Positions 1-8,901 of a stretch of 64,000 bases of DNA are shown in pieces. Below the pieces are notes generated by a model, which was not told where the DNA came from, searched no databases, and saw only the letters and a list, made by a program, of their open reading frames with translations. Both the position numbers and the translations under genes were made by a program. Position 1 is the stretch's first letter. Each line of letters opens with the position of its first letter. This stretch comes from Variovorax paradoxus (GTDB lineage Bacteria > Pseudomonadota > Gammaproteobacteria > Burkholderiales > Burkholderiaceae_C): positions 5,268,001-5,332,000 of the forward strand of contig NZ_CP102931.1 in NCBI RefSeq assembly GCF_024734665.1, in the 5' to 3' direction.

Positions 1-101
1 TTCGGGCCGACGATCACGTCGCCGATCAGCACGGCAGTGGGGTGCACGTACGCGCTCGGGTCGACGACCGGAATTACGTCGTCGATGGAGTAGCTGGGCA
101 T
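1..101 (-). CDS. paaY: PaaY-like gamma-carbonic-anhydrase-fold protein (5' end only)
   Basis: Only the first 33 codons lie in the window; the rest is beyond the left edge. The protein opens MPSYSIDDVIPVVDPSAYVH and then enters hexapeptide-repeat turns (PTAVLIGDVIVGP), the usual start of PaaY. PaaY proteins are left-handed beta-helix thioesterases that hydrolyse dead-end CoA esters formed during phenylacetate breakdown. The start ATG at 101 has a GGAG ribosome-binding site about 8 bases upstream. It is transcribed divergently from paaG across a 151-bp control region, which supports the assignment. The catalytic part is not visible, so another hexapeptide-repeat protein cannot be excluded. Confidence 0.8.
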   Translation of the reverse strand, partial: MPSYSIDDVIPVVDPSAYVHPTAVLIGDVIVGP

Positions 102-186
102 TCGGTCTCCTTTATTTTTTGCGGGACTCAGGGTTTGCCCTGAATAGCTCCAGCTTGTGCCGGTTGCAGGCTCGATACTAAAATCA

Positions 187-200
187 ACCGAACGGTCGGT
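187..200. promoter_or_regulatory. Candidate PaaR (TetR-type) operator between paaY and paaG
   Basis: The inverted repeat ACCGA-ACGG-TCGGT lies in the 151-bp gap between the divergent paaY and paaG starts. TetR-type PaaR repressors of Betaproteobacteria act on ACCGA/TCGGT palindromes near paa promoters and are released by phenylacetyl-CoA. The site is 53 bp upstream of the paaG start, where it could cover a promoter. No paaR gene is in the window. The repeat is seen directly; the binding protein is inferred. Confidence 0.6.
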
Positions 201-252
201 CAATAGTGTTTGCACTCCGATCCACTCCCACAAAGGATGAAAGAGACACGCA

Positions 253-1056
253 ATGACTGAGCCTTTGGTACTCACCGGCAACGCCGGCGCCGTACGCACG
301 TTGAGCCTCAACCGCCCCGCGGCGCTCAACAGCTTCACGACACAGCTGCACGCCGAACTCATGGCGGCGCTGGAGCTGGCGGCTCAAGACGAGAGCGTGC
401 GCTGCGTGGTGCTCACGGGCGCAGGCCGCGCCTTCTCTGCCGGGCAGGACCTGGCCGACCCTTCGGTCGCCCCCGACCCGACGCCCGGCGCCGCGCCCAA
501 GGACCTGGGCCACGTCATCTCCACTTACTACGCCCCGCTGGTCGCGCGCCTGCGCTCGATGCCGGTGCCGGTGATCGCCGCCGTCAACGGCGTGGCGGCC
601 GGAGCGGGCGCCAACCTCGCGCTGTGCTGCGACCTCGTGGTGGCCGCCCGCTCTGCCAGCTTCATCCAGGCTTTCACCAAGATCGGCCTCGTGCCCGACA
701 CCGGCGGCACCTGGCTGCTGCCGCGCCTTGTGGGTTCGGCTCGCGCGCTCGGCATCGCGCTGCTGGGCGACAAGCTGCCCGCCGAAGAAGCAGCGCGCAT
801 CGGCCTGATCTGGCAGTGCGTGGACGACGCGGCGCTGACCGAAACCACGGCAGCGCTCGCACTGAAGCTGGCCGGCATGCCGACCCGCGCCCTCGTCGCC
901 ACGCGCCAGGCCATGGCCGCCGCGCAAGACATGGACCTCGGCGCGGCACTCGCCGAAGAAGCCCGCCTCCAGCGCGGCATGGGCAACGCCAACGACTACC
1001 GAGAAGGCGTCGAAGCCTTCCGCGCCAAGCGCGCGCCCGTGTTCAAGGATCGCTGA
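253..1056 (+). CDS. paaG: 1,2-epoxyphenylacetyl-CoA isomerase
   Basis: A 267-residue crotonase-fold protein. PaaG isomerises ring-1,2-epoxyphenylacetyl-CoA to oxepin-CoA and also moves the double bond in a later intermediate of aerobic phenylacetate degradation. The oxyanion-hole segments of the family are visible (FSAGQDL near residue 61, AAGAGANLAL near 117), followed by PDTGGTWLLPRLVG, whose Asp is the PaaG-type catalytic acid. Length matches the family. It is the first gene of the plus-strand paa operon and is followed after 3 bases by paaI. The weak Shine-Dalgarno AGGATG is about 15 bases upstream of the ATG. Confidence 0.93.
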   Translation: MTEPLVLTGNAGAVRTLSLNRPAALNSFTTQLHAELMAALELAAQDESVRCVVLTGAGRAFSAGQDLADPSVAPDPTPGAAPKDLGHVISTYYAPLVARLRSMPVPVIAAVNGVAAGAGANLALCCDLVVAARSASFIQAFTKIGLVPDTGGTWLLPRLVGSARALGIALLGDKLPAEEAARIGLIWQCVDDAALTETTAALALKLAGMPTRALVATRQAMAAAQDMDLGAALAEEARLQRGMGNANDYREGVEAFRAKRAPVFKDR

Positions 1057-1059
1057 GCC

Positions 1060-1515
1060 ATGACCGACACCACCCGCACCCCCCAGCAGACGGCCGAATA
1101 CGTCCGCGACGGCATGTTCGAGAACGACAACGCCAGCAAGGGCCTGGGCATGCGCATCGTAGAGGTCGGCCCCGGCCAGGCCACCATCGAGATGCGCGTG
1201 CGCGCCGACATGCTCAACGGCCACGCCATCTGCCACGGCGGCTTCATGGCCACGCTGGCCGACTCGACCTTCGCCTTTGCCTGCAACTCGTACAACGAGC
1301 TGACCGTGGCCTCGGGTTTTTCCATCGACTTCATCGCCCCGGCGCGCGAGGGCGACCTGCTCACCGCGCGCTGCCACGAAGTGTCGAAGGCCGGGCGCAC
1401 CGGCGTGTACGACACCGAAATCACCAACCAGCGCGGCGAGCGCATCGCGATGTTCCGCGGCCGTTCCTACACAGCCAAGGGCCGCCCCGCCGTCCCGAAC
1501 GCCGCTGCCGCCTGA
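1060..1515 (+). CDS. paaI: Hydroxyphenylacetyl-CoA thioesterase
   Basis: A 151-residue hotdog-fold thioesterase. PaaI hydrolyses hydroxylated phenylacetyl-CoA side products and so frees CoA from dead ends. The family motif around the catalytic Asp and Asn is visible (NGHAICHGGFMATLADSTFAFA, of which the HGG and ADS parts are diagnostic), and the C-terminal part matches the PaaI subgroup. The gene follows paaG by 3 bases and precedes paaK by 13 bases, so the three genes are almost certainly cotranscribed. Length is typical. Confidence 0.92.
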   Translation: MTDTTRTPQQTAEYVRDGMFENDNASKGLGMRIVEVGPGQATIEMRVRADMLNGHAICHGGFMATLADSTFAFACNSYNELTVASGFSIDFIAPAREGDLLTARCHEVSKAGRTGVYDTEITNQRGERIAMFRGRSYTAKGRPAVPNAAAA

Positions 1516-1528
1516 GGAGACAACAGAC

Positions 1529-2839
1529 ATGACCGTGAAGCACCCCGCCCCCGGCGACCTCGACCCCATCGAAACCGCCAGCCGCGACGAGATCGCCGCG
1601 CTGCAGCTCACCCGCCTGCGCGCCACGCTGCAGCGCGCCTACGACAACGTGCCGCACTACCGCAAGGCCTTCGACGCCAAGGGCGTTCACCCCGACGACC
1701 TGAAGTCGCTCGCCGATCTGTCGAAGTTTCCGTTCACGGTGAAGAGCGACCTGCGCGACAACTACCCCTTCGGCATGTTCGCCGTGCCGCGCGAAAGCGT
1801 CGCGCGCATCCATGCATCGTCGGGCACCACCGGCAAGCCGACCGTGGTCGGCTACACGCTGAAGGACATCGACACCTGGGCCAACCTCGTGGCGCGTTCC
1901 ATCCGCGCTGCGGGCGGGCGGCCCGGCGACATGGTGCACGTGTCGTACGGCTACGGCCTCTTCACCGGCGGCCTCGGTGCGCACTACGGCGCCGAGCGCG
2001 CGGGCTGCACCGTCATCCCGATGTCGGGCGGCCAGACCGAGAAGCAGGTGCAGATCATCCAGGACTTCAAGCCGAACATCATCATGGTCACGCCCAGCTA
2101 CATGCAGGTGATCATCGAGCAGTTCGAGCGCCAGGGCCTCGACGCGAAGGAGAGCTCGCTGAAGGTCGGCATCTTCGGCGCCGAGCCATGGACCGAAGCC
2201 ATGCGCCGCGACATCGAGGCCAAGGCCGGCATCGACGCCGTCGACATCTACGGCCTGAGCGAAGTGATGGGCCCCGGCGTGGCCAGCGAATGCGTCGAGA
2301 GCAAAGATGGCCCCGTCATCTGGGAAGACCACTTCTACCCCGAGATCATCGACCCCGAGACCGGCGAGCTGAAGGCCGACGGCGAAGAAGGCGAACTGGT
2401 CTTCACCTCGCTGAGCAAAGAGGCCATGCCCATCGTGCGCTACCGCACGCGCGACCTCACGCGCCTGCTGCCGCCCACCTCGCGCTCGTTCCGCCGCATG
2501 GGCAAGATCGTCGGGCGCAGCGACGACATGATGATCATCCGCGGCGTCAACGTCTTCCCCACGCAGGTGGAAGAAATCGTGCTCGCACACAAGGCGCTGT
2601 CGGGCCTCTACCAGGTGCACGTGAGCCGCGCCGACAAGCTCGACCAGGTCGAGGTGCACTGCGAACTCAACCCCGCCGACGCCGCCTCGGCAGACCGCGC
2701 CGCCATCGGCGAATGGGTGCAGCACCGCGTGAAGACGCTCATCGGCATTTCCACGCGCGTGGTGGTCCATGCGCCCAACGAGATGGAACGCACCCAGACC
2801 GGCAAGGCACGCCGCGTGATCGACACGCGCCCGCGCTGA
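1529..2839 (+). CDS. paaK: Phenylacetate-CoA ligase
   Basis: A 436-residue ANL-superfamily AMP-forming ligase that activates phenylacetate with ATP and CoA, the entry step of the pathway. The P-loop-like motif SSGTTGKPT lies near residues 97-105, the YGLSE adenylate-binding motif near 239, and [20 protein letters not shown], which precedes the C-terminal lid, near 329. Length is that of PaaK enzymes. The start is supported by AGGAGAC about 9 bases upstream. It lies between paaI and the epoxidase genes paaABCDE. Confidence 0.95.
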   Translation: MTVKHPAPGDLDPIETASRDEIAALQLTRLRATLQRAYDNVPHYRKAFDAKGVHPDDLKSLADLSKFPFTVKSDLRDNYPFGMFAVPRESVARIHASSGTTGKPTVVGYTLKDIDTWANLVARSIRAAGGRPGDMVHVSYGYGLFTGGLGAHYGAERAGCTVIPMSGGQTEKQVQIIQDFKPNIIMVTPSYMQVIIEQFERQGLDAKESSLKVGIFGAEPWTEAMRRDIEAKAGIDAVDIYGLSEVMGPGVASECVESKDGPVIWEDHFYPEIIDPETGELKADGEEGELVFTSLSKEAMPIVRYRTRDLTRLLPPTSRSFRRMGKIVGRSDDMMIIRGVNVFPTQVEEIVLAHKALSGLYQVHVSRADKLDQVEVHCELNPADAASADRAAIGEWVQHRVKTLIGISTRVVVHAPNEMERTQTGKARRVIDTRPR

Positions 2840-2873
2840 ACCACCCCTCACACCCCACCGAAAGGACACGCAC

Positions 2874-3884
2874 ATGTACACCCAGGCAATGGACACCATG
2901 GGCAAGGACGCAGGCGACGGCAAGCAGAAGGCCGTGCGCTCCGCAGAGGAAATGCGGCTCGAAGAGCGCTTCGACGCGCACATCGATGCCGGCGACTTCA
3001 TCGAGGCAAAAGACTGGATGCCCGAGCACTACCGCAAGACGCTGGTGCGCCAGATCAGCCAGCACGCGCACTCCGAAATCGTCGGCATGCTGCCCGAAGG
3101 CAACTGGATCAGCCGCGCGCCCACGCTCAAGCGCAAGGCCATCCTGCTGGCCAAGGTGCAGGACGAAGGCGGCCACGGCCTCTACCTGTATGCCGCCGCC
3201 GAAACGCTGGGCACCTCGCGCGACCAGATGTTCGACGCGCTGCACAGCGGCAAGGCCAAGTACAGCTCGATCTTCAACTACCCCACGCTGACCTGGGCCG
3301 ACATGGGCACCATCGGCTGGCTGGTCGATGGCGCGGCCATCATGAACCAGGTGCCCATCTGCCGCTGCTCGTATGCACCGTACGCCCGCGCCATGATCCG
3401 CATCTGCCGCGAGGAGAGCTTCCACCAGCGCCAGGGCTACGAGGCCCTGCTCACCATGATGACCCACGGCACCGACGCGCAGAAGGCGATGGTGCAGGAC
3501 GCGGTCAACCGCTGGTGGTGGCCGTCGATCATGATGTTCGGCCCGCCGGACGACCAGTCGCCCAACAGCGCGCAATCGATGCGCTGGGGCATCAAACGCT
3601 TCAGCAACGACGAACTGCGCCAGAAGTTCATCGACGCTGCCGTCGAGCAGGCCGCCATCCTCGGCGTGACCCTGCCCGACCCCGACCTGAAGTGGAACGA
3701 AGAGCGCCAGGCACATGACTTCGGCGCCATCGACTGGAGCGAGTTCTGGCGCGTGATCGCCGGAGACGGCCCCTGCAACCGCGAACGCCTGCAAGCGCGT
3801 GTCGACGCATGGGAAGACGGCGCATGGGTGCGCGAAGCCGCGATGGCCCACGCCAACAAGCAACCAATGAAGGAGGCCGCATGA
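2874..3884 (+). CDS. paaA: Phenylacetyl-CoA 1,2-epoxidase, catalytic subunit A
   Basis: A 336-residue di-iron subunit of the multicomponent phenylacetyl-CoA epoxidase, which puts one oxygen atom of O2 across the aromatic ring. Carboxylate/histidine ligands of the di-iron centre are visible: Glu68 in [11 protein letters not shown], Glu98 and His101 in VQDEGGH, and Glu181 and His184 in CREESFH. The reading frame ends in an ATGA overlap with paaB, as expected for subunits made in fixed ratio. Spacing to paaK is 34 bases and a clear AAAGGA site precedes the ATG. Confidence 0.96.
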   Translation: MYTQAMDTMGKDAGDGKQKAVRSAEEMRLEERFDAHIDAGDFIEAKDWMPEHYRKTLVRQISQHAHSEIVGMLPEGNWISRAPTLKRKAILLAKVQDEGGHGLYLYAAAETLGTSRDQMFDALHSGKAKYSSIFNYPTLTWADMGTIGWLVDGAAIMNQVPICRCSYAPYARAMIRICREESFHQRQGYEALLTMMTHGTDAQKAMVQDAVNRWWWPSIMMFGPPDDQSPNSAQSMRWGIKRFSNDELRQKFIDAAVEQAAILGVTLPDPDLKWNEERQAHDFGAIDWSEFWRVIAGDGPCNRERLQARVDAWEDGAWVREAAMAHANKQPMKEAA

Positions 3885-4189
3885 GCGCCCCAAATACCCA
3901 AGACAGCAAGCAAGAGTGGCCCCTGTGGGAAGTGTTCGTGCGCAGCAAGGCCGGCCTCGACCACAAGCACTGCGGCAGCCTGCACGCGGCCGATTCGAAG
4001 ATGGCGATCCAGATGGCGCGCGACGTGTACACCCGCCGCCAGGAAGGCAGCAGCATCTGGGTGGTGCGCTCCGAGCAGATCGTGGCCAGCGACCCGGGCG
4101 ACAAGGACATGTTCTTCGACCCGGCGGAAGACAAGGTGTACCGCCACCCGACCTTCTACGCGCTGCCCAAGTCGGTCGACCACATGTGA
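3881..4189 (+). CDS. paaB: Phenylacetyl-CoA epoxidase subunit B
   Basis: A 102-residue protein of the PaaB family, a small structural subunit needed for an active epoxidase complex. The segment [20 protein letters not shown] followed by SLHA is the typical beginning, and the end ([14 protein letters not shown]) is also characteristic. The start is the ATG overlapping the paaA stop (ATGA) and is preceded by GAAGGAGG, a strong ribosome-binding site; the same frame is open further upstream but that part is inside paaA. Confidence 0.95.
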   Translation: MSAPNTQDSKQEWPLWEVFVRSKAGLDHKHCGSLHAADSKMAIQMARDVYTRRQEGSSIWVVRSEQIVASDPGDKDMFFDPAEDKVYRHPTFYALPKSVDHM

Positions 4190-4203
4190 GCAAGGCCAGG
4201 ACC

Positions 4204-4983
4204 ATGCAAGCATCGATCGAACTGAACCGCACGCCCGCCGTGCAGTACCTGCTGCGCATCGGCGACACCTGCCTGGTGCTCGCGCAGCGCCTGGGTGAAT
4301 GGTGCGGCCACGCACCTGTGCTGGAAGAAGACATCGCGATGGCCAACATCGCGCTCGACCTCGTCGGCCAGGCGCGCGCGCTGCTCACGCACGCCGGCAA
4401 GCTCGAAGGAGCCGGCCGCGAGCACGACGAAGACCAGCTGGCCTACCTGCGCGACGAGCGCGACTACTTCAACCTCACCATCGCCGAACTGCCGCGCGGC
4501 GACTTCGCCTTTGCCGTGGTGCGCAACACGATGGTTTCGACTCTGCTCAAGCTGCTGTGGCAGCGCCTCGCCGCATCGAACGACGCCGAAGTGGCCGCCA
4601 TCGCCGGCAAGGCCGTGAAGGAAGCTCGCTACCACCAGCAGCACTCGGGCGACTGGGTGGTGCGCCTGGGCGACGGCACCGACGAATCGCGCCAACGCAC
4701 TGAAAAAGCGCTGAAGCAGTTGTGGCTCTACGTGCCCGAGCTCTTCGAAAGCGATGCCGTCGATGCCGAAGCCAGCGCCAGCGGCCTCGGCCCGGCGTGG
4801 AGCGAACTGCGCGAACCTTGGCTCGGCGAGATGCAGCAGGTGCTCGACGCAGCCGGCCTCGCCATGCCGAAGGAAGCCGCCTTCCGCAGCAACGGCAAGC
4901 GCGGCGTGCACAGCGAGCACATGGGCTACATCCTCGCGGAGATGCAGCACCTGCAGCGCAGCTACCCCGGGGGCGTGTGGTGA
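4204..4983 (+). CDS. paaC: Phenylacetyl-CoA epoxidase subunit C
   Basis: A 259-residue ferritin-like subunit that pairs with PaaA but does not carry the functional metal site; it gives the scaffold of the epoxidase. Recognisable segments are EWCGHAPVLEEDIAMANIAL, DLVGQARALL, and KEARYHQQHSGDWVVRLGDG near residue 145, all typical of PaaC. The ATG at 4204 is chosen over longer in-frame extensions because it begins the conserved N-terminus and lies just after the paaB stop. Its stop overlaps the GTG start of paaD. Confidence 0.95.
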   Translation: MQASIELNRTPAVQYLLRIGDTCLVLAQRLGEWCGHAPVLEEDIAMANIALDLVGQARALLTHAGKLEGAGREHDEDQLAYLRDERDYFNLTIAELPRGDFAFAVVRNTMVSTLLKLLWQRLAASNDAEVAAIAGKAVKEARYHQQHSGDWVVRLGDGTDESRQRTEKALKQLWLYVPELFESDAVDAEASASGLGPAWSELREPWLGEMQQVLDAAGLAMPKEAAFRSNGKRGVHSEHMGYILAEMQHLQRSYPGGVW

Positions 4984-5516
4984 CCACGGCCGACCTCATG
5001 GCAGCCTCGCGCGTCGATGCCGCGTGGGCCGTGCTGCACACCGTGCTCGACCCCGAGGTGCCGGCCGTGTCGGTCTGCGACCTCGGCATCGTGCGCGACG
5101 TGATCGAGCACGACGACGGCCTGGAGATCGTGCTCACGCCGACGTACTCCGGCTGCCCCGCGACCGAAGCCATCGAGCACGACGTGCTGGCCGCAATCGA
5201 GCAAGCCGGCCTCGGCCGCGCCCGCGCCACCCTGCGCCGCGCCCCCGCCTGGAGCAGCGACTGGATCAGCGACGAAGGCCGCGCCAAGCTCAAGGCCTAC
5301 GGCATCGCGCCGCCGGCCCACCTCACACCCGAAGCCGCGGCCAACACCGCAATGCCGATCAAGCTCTTCGGCCGCATCGCAGGCGAACGCATCGCCTGCC
5401 CGCGCTGCGCGAGCGAGCGTACCGAACGCCTCTCGGCCTTCGGCTCGACCGCTTGCAAGGCGCTCTATCGCTGCATGGCCTGCCGCGAACCGTTCGAACA
5501 TTTCAAGCCAATCTGA
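4980..5516 (+). CDS. paaD: Phenylacetyl-CoA epoxidase maturation protein D
   Basis: A 178-residue protein with an N-terminal MIP18/DUF59-type domain (DPEVPAVSVCDLGIVRDV, then TPTYSGCPA, the conserved Cys loop) and a C-terminal cysteine-rich segment (CPRCASERTERLS ... CKALYRCMACREPFEHF) likely to hold a metal. PaaD acts in assembly of the epoxidase metal centres. The GTG at 4980 overlaps the paaC stop (GTGA) and is preferred; an internal ATG at 4998 would remove the first residues. Length fits the family. Confidence 0.93.
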   Translation: MTTADLMAASRVDAAWAVLHTVLDPEVPAVSVCDLGIVRDVIEHDDGLEIVLTPTYSGCPATEAIEHDVLAAIEQAGLGRARATLRRAPAWSSDWISDEGRAKLKAYGIAPPAHLTPEAAANTAMPIKLFGRIAGERIACPRCASERTERLSAFGSTACKALYRCMACREPFEHFKPI

Positions 5517-5532
5517 AAAAGCGCCCCAAGCG

Positions 5533-6618
5533 ATGAGCACCCTCTTCCACCCCTTGCGCGTGAAGGCCATCGAGCCCGACACGGCCGAGGCCGTCATCGT
5601 CTCGTTCGAAGTGCCGGGCGACCTGCAGCAAGTCTTCGGCTTCACGCAGGGCCAGTACCTCACCCTGCGCCACGACATCGACGGCCAGGACCTGCGCCGC
5701 TCCTATTCGATCTGCGCCGGCCTCGACGACGGCGAGCTGCGCGTCGGCGTGCGCAAGGTGCGCGGCGGCGTGTTCTCCAACTGGATCAACGCCAGCCTGC
5801 AGCCCGGCGACACGCTGCAGGTGATGGCGCCGCAGGGCCGCTTCTTCGTGCCCATCGAGCCGGCCTCGGTGCGCCACCACGTCGGCATTGCGGGCGGCAG
5901 CGGCATCACGCCCATCCTGTCGATCATGAAGACGGTGCTGGCGCGCGAGCCCGCGAGCCGCTTCACGCTGATCTACGGCAACCGGCAGCTGCAGTCCACG
6001 ATGTTCAAGGAGGAAATCGAAGACCTGAAGAACCGCTACATGACGCGCCTCGTGCTGCAGCATGTGTTCTCCGACGAGCACACCGATTCGCCTCTGGGCT
6101 TCGGCGTGATGAACCGCGAGAAGATCGGTGAGTTCTTGAAGAGCGTGGTGCCGGCCGCGAAGATCGACCACGTGTACGTGTGCGGCCCGTTCCAGATGAA
6201 CGACGAGGCCGAGGCCGCGCTGCTGGCGGCCGGCGTGCCCGAAGACCGCATCCACATCGAACGCTTCGGCGTCGCCCTGCCCTCGGCCACCCAGGTTGGT
6301 GCAGTGGTGCACGAGGCGCAGCCCGGAGACGCCAGGCAGGCGCGCATCGTCATCGTGCGCGACGGCCTGCAGCGCGAGATCACCTACACCGAAGGGCAGC
6401 CCAGCATCCTCGATGCGGCATCGGCCGCGGGCCTTGAAGTGCCCTTCTCGTGCACCTCGGGCGTGTGCGGCACCTGCCGCGCCAAGTGCGTTGACGGGGA
6501 AGTCCGCATGGAAAGAAACTTCGCGCTCGACAAGAATGAAGTAGCCGCGGGATTCATCCTGACCTGCCAGGCCCACCCCCTGACCGAACGAGTAACGCTC
6601 TCATTCGACGAGCGCTAG
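5533..6618 (+). CDS. paaE: Phenylacetyl-CoA epoxidase reductase subunit E
   Basis: A 361-residue class IA-like reductase that passes electrons from NAD(P)H to the PaaA di-iron centre. An N-terminal ferredoxin-NADP reductase module is visible, with the flavin-binding RRSYSI motif near residue 56, GIAGGSGITP near 120 and YVCGPFQM near 215. A C-terminal plant-type 2Fe-2S ferredoxin domain follows, with CTSGVCGTCRAKC near 306-318 and the fourth Cys in ILTCQA near 343. It closes the paaABCDE set, 16 bases after paaD. Confidence 0.95.
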   Translation: MSTLFHPLRVKAIEPDTAEAVIVSFEVPGDLQQVFGFTQGQYLTLRHDIDGQDLRRSYSICAGLDDGELRVGVRKVRGGVFSNWINASLQPGDTLQVMAPQGRFFVPIEPASVRHHVGIAGGSGITPILSIMKTVLAREPASRFTLIYGNRQLQSTMFKEEIEDLKNRYMTRLVLQHVFSDEHTDSPLGFGVMNREKIGEFLKSVVPAAKIDHVYVCGPFQMNDEAEAALLAAGVPEDRIHIERFGVALPSATQVGAVVHEAQPGDARQARIVIVRDGLQREITYTEGQPSILDAASAAGLEVPFSCTSGVCGTCRAKCVDGEVRMERNFALDKNEVAAGFILTCQAHPLTERVTLSFDER

Positions 6619-6654
6619 CACTTCAACGTTTTTTCAACCCGGAGACAAGACCAA

Positions 6655-7803
6655 ATGAAATTCTTCTTCAAGCCCCTGCTGATCGCCGCGCTGTGCGCAA
6701 CCGCCGCCGCATCGTGGGCCGACGTCACTGTCGGCGTGACGGTCTCGGCCACCGGCCCTGCCGCCTCGCTCGGCATCCCCGAGAAGAACACCATCTCGCT
6801 GATGCCCAAGACCCTCGGGGGCCAGAAGATCAACTACATCGTGCTGGACGACGCGTCGGACACCACCGCAGCCGTGGCCAACACGCGCAAGCTCATCACC
6901 GAGAACAAGGTCGACATCGTGCTGGGTTCTTCCACCACGCCCACCTCGCTCGCCATGATCGACGTGGTCAGCGAGGCCAAGGTGCCGATGATCTCGGTGG
7001 CCGCCTCGGCCCGCATCGTCGAGCCCGTGGACGCCAAGAAGCGCTGGGTGTTCAAGACGCCGCAGAACGACATCATGATGTCGCTCGCCATTGCCGAGCA
7101 CATGGCCTCCAACGGCGTGAAGACCGTCGCCTTCATCGGCTTTGCCGACGCCTACGGCGAAGGCTGGTCTGAAGAATTCGCCAAGGCCGCTGCGCTGAAG
7201 AAGATCACCGTGGTCGCCAACGAGCGCTATGCGCGCACCGACACCTCGGTCACGGGCCAGGTCCTGAAGATGATGGCCTCCAAGGCCGACGCCGTGCTGG
7301 TCGCGGGTGCGGGCACGCCGGCCGCGCTGCCGCAGAAGGCGCTCAAGGAGCGCGGCTACACCGGCAAGATGTACCAGACGCACGGCGTGGCGAACGCCGA
7401 CTTCCTGCGCGTCGGCGGCAAGGACGTGGAAGGCACCTTCCTGCCGGCCGGCCCGGTGCTCGTGGCCGACCAGTTGCCCGCCAGCAACCCGGTGAAGAAG
7501 TCGGCCCTGACCTATGTGACTGCCTACGAAGCCGCCTATGGCAAGGGCACGGTGTCGACCTTCGGCGCGCACGCCTGGGACGCCGGCCTGCTGATGAGCT
7601 CGGCCGTGCCGGTCGCGCTGAAGAAGGCCCAGCCCGGCACGCCCGAGTTCCGCGCCGCATTGCGCGACGCGCTGGAGCAGACCAAGGAAGTGTCCGGCGC
7701 GCATGGCGTTTTCAACATGACCGAGAAGGACCACCTGGGCCTGGACCAGCGCGCGCGCGTGATGGTGAAGATCGAAAACGGCGCCTGGAAATACCAGCCC
7801 TGA
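6655..7803 (+). CDS. Branched-chain-type ABC transporter substrate-binding protein
   Basis: A 382-residue periplasmic binding protein of the LivJ/LivK class (type I fold). It starts with a Sec signal peptide (KPLLIAALCATAAASWA, then DVTVG). The ligand-binding lobe features GSSTTPTSLAMIDVVSE and SVAASARIVEP are visible. It is placed directly between paaE and the LivHMGF-type genes and upstream of paaZ, so the likely cargo is phenylacetate or a related aromatic acid; that is inference from position. The start has CCGGAGAC about 9 bases upstream. Confidence 0.85.
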   Translation: MKFFFKPLLIAALCATAAASWADVTVGVTVSATGPAASLGIPEKNTISLMPKTLGGQKINYIVLDDASDTTAAVANTRKLITENKVDIVLGSSTTPTSLAMIDVVSEAKVPMISVAASARIVEPVDAKKRWVFKTPQNDIMMSLAIAEHMASNGVKTVAFIGFADAYGEGWSEEFAKAAALKKITVVANERYARTDTSVTGQVLKMMASKADAVLVAGAGTPAALPQKALKERGYTGKMYQTHGVANADFLRVGGKDVEGTFLPAGPVLVADQLPASNPVKKSALTYVTAYEAAYGKGTVSTFGAHAWDAGLLMSSAVPVALKKAQPGTPEFRAALRDALEQTKEVSGAHGVFNMTEKDHLGLDQRARVMVKIENGAWKYQP

Positions 7804-7872
7804 TATCGCCCGGCCGATCCGGCCTGACCTGACTTGTTGAGAAGCGGGCCGAGCCCGATCGAAAGTTTTCGT

Positions 7873-8901
7873 ATGGATCTGCAGATCGCCCTGTTACTGG
7901 GGCAGGACGGCATCGTCAACGGTGCCGTCTACGGTTTGATGGCGCTCGCGCTGGTGCTGGTGTTTTCAGTCACGCGCGTCATCTTCATTCCCCAGGGCGA
8001 GTTCGTCGCCTTCGGGGCGCTCTCCATGGCGATGCTGCAGGCCGGCCGCGTGCCGGCCACGCTGTGGCTTCTGCTGGTGCTGGCTGTCGCGGTGCTGCTG
8101 GTGGAGTTCTGGCGCTGGAAGCGCGGCGCGGTGGTCGACTGGGCCTCCGCGCTCGCTTGGTGCGTGGTGCTGCCGGCAGCCGCGGCCGCGCTGGTGCTGC
8201 TGCTCAAGCCGACCTCGATGGCGGGCCAGACGCTCGCCACGCTGCTGCTCATCATGCCGCTCGGCCCGCTGCTCTATCGCCTGGCCTACCGGCCGCTGGC
8301 GGATGCCAACGTGCTGATGCTGCTGATCGTCTCGGTCGCGCTGCACGGCGTGCTGGTCGGCCTGGGCCTGCTGTTCTTCGGTGCCGAGGGTTCGCGTACC
8401 ACGCCGTTCTCCGAGGCGCGTTTCGACATCGGCGGCATTCCGGTCAGCGGGCAATCGCTGGTGGTGGTTGGTGTCACGCTGCTGCTGGTGATTGCCATGT
8501 TCCTGTTCTTCGGCCGCTCGATGGTGGGCAAGGCGCTGCGCGCCACCGCCATCAACCGGGTGGGCGCACGACTGTCGGGCATTCCGACCGAACTGTCGGG
8601 CGACCTGAGCTTTGCGCTCGCAGCGCTCATCGGCGCCATCTCGGGCCTGCTGATCGCGCCGATCACCACGGTGTATTACGACACCGGCTTCCTGATCGGC
8701 CTGAAGGGCTTTGTCGCCGCCATCGTCGGCGGGCTCGCAAGCTATCCGCTGGCATTGGCCGGTGCGTTGCTGGTCGGCCAGCTCGAATCGTTCGCCTCTT
8801 TCTGGGCCAGCCCGTTCAAGGAAGTGCTGGTCTTCACCCTGATCATTCCCGTGCTGTGGTGGCGTTCGCTCAACAGCCATCATGTGGAGGACGAAGAATG
8901 A
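7873..8901 (+). CDS. ABC transporter permease, LivH type
   Basis: A 342-residue membrane permease, mostly hydrophobic, with about eight membrane segments. It begins [20 protein letters not shown], a typical LivH start, and carries the cytoplasmic coupling motif [12 protein letters not shown] near residue 230. It overlaps the next gene by ATGA. The ATG at 7873 is chosen because it starts the conserved N-terminus; the frame is open further upstream without homologous sequence. It would form the channel with the LivM part of the following fusion protein. Confidence 0.88.
   Translation: MDLQIALLLGQDGIVNGAVYGLMALALVLVFSVTRVIFIPQGEFVAFGALSMAMLQAGRVPATLWLLLVLAVAVLLVEFWRWKRGAVVDWASALAWCVVLPAAAAALVLLLKPTSMAGQTLATLLLIMPLGPLLYRLAYRPLADANVLMLLIVSVALHGVLVGLGLLFFGAEGSRTTPFSEARFDIGGIPVSGQSLVVVGVTLLLVIAMFLFFGRSMVGKALRATAINRVGARLSGIPTELSGDLSFALAALIGAISGLLIAPITTVYYDTGFLIGLKGFVAAIVGGLASYPLALAGALLVGQLESFASFWASPFKEVLVFTLIIPVLWWRSLNSHHVEDEE

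Noticed and set aside
1421..3001. Long open frame on the minus strand across paaK
   Set aside because: It is the antisense of clear paa genes. High GC at third codon positions keeps opposite frames open; the translation is His/Val/Ala-rich without any family motif.
8064..8897. N-terminal extension of the LivM-LivG fusion into the LivH gene
   Set aside because: The frame is open but the translation there is the out-of-frame shadow of LivH; the ATG at 8898 begins the conserved protein.
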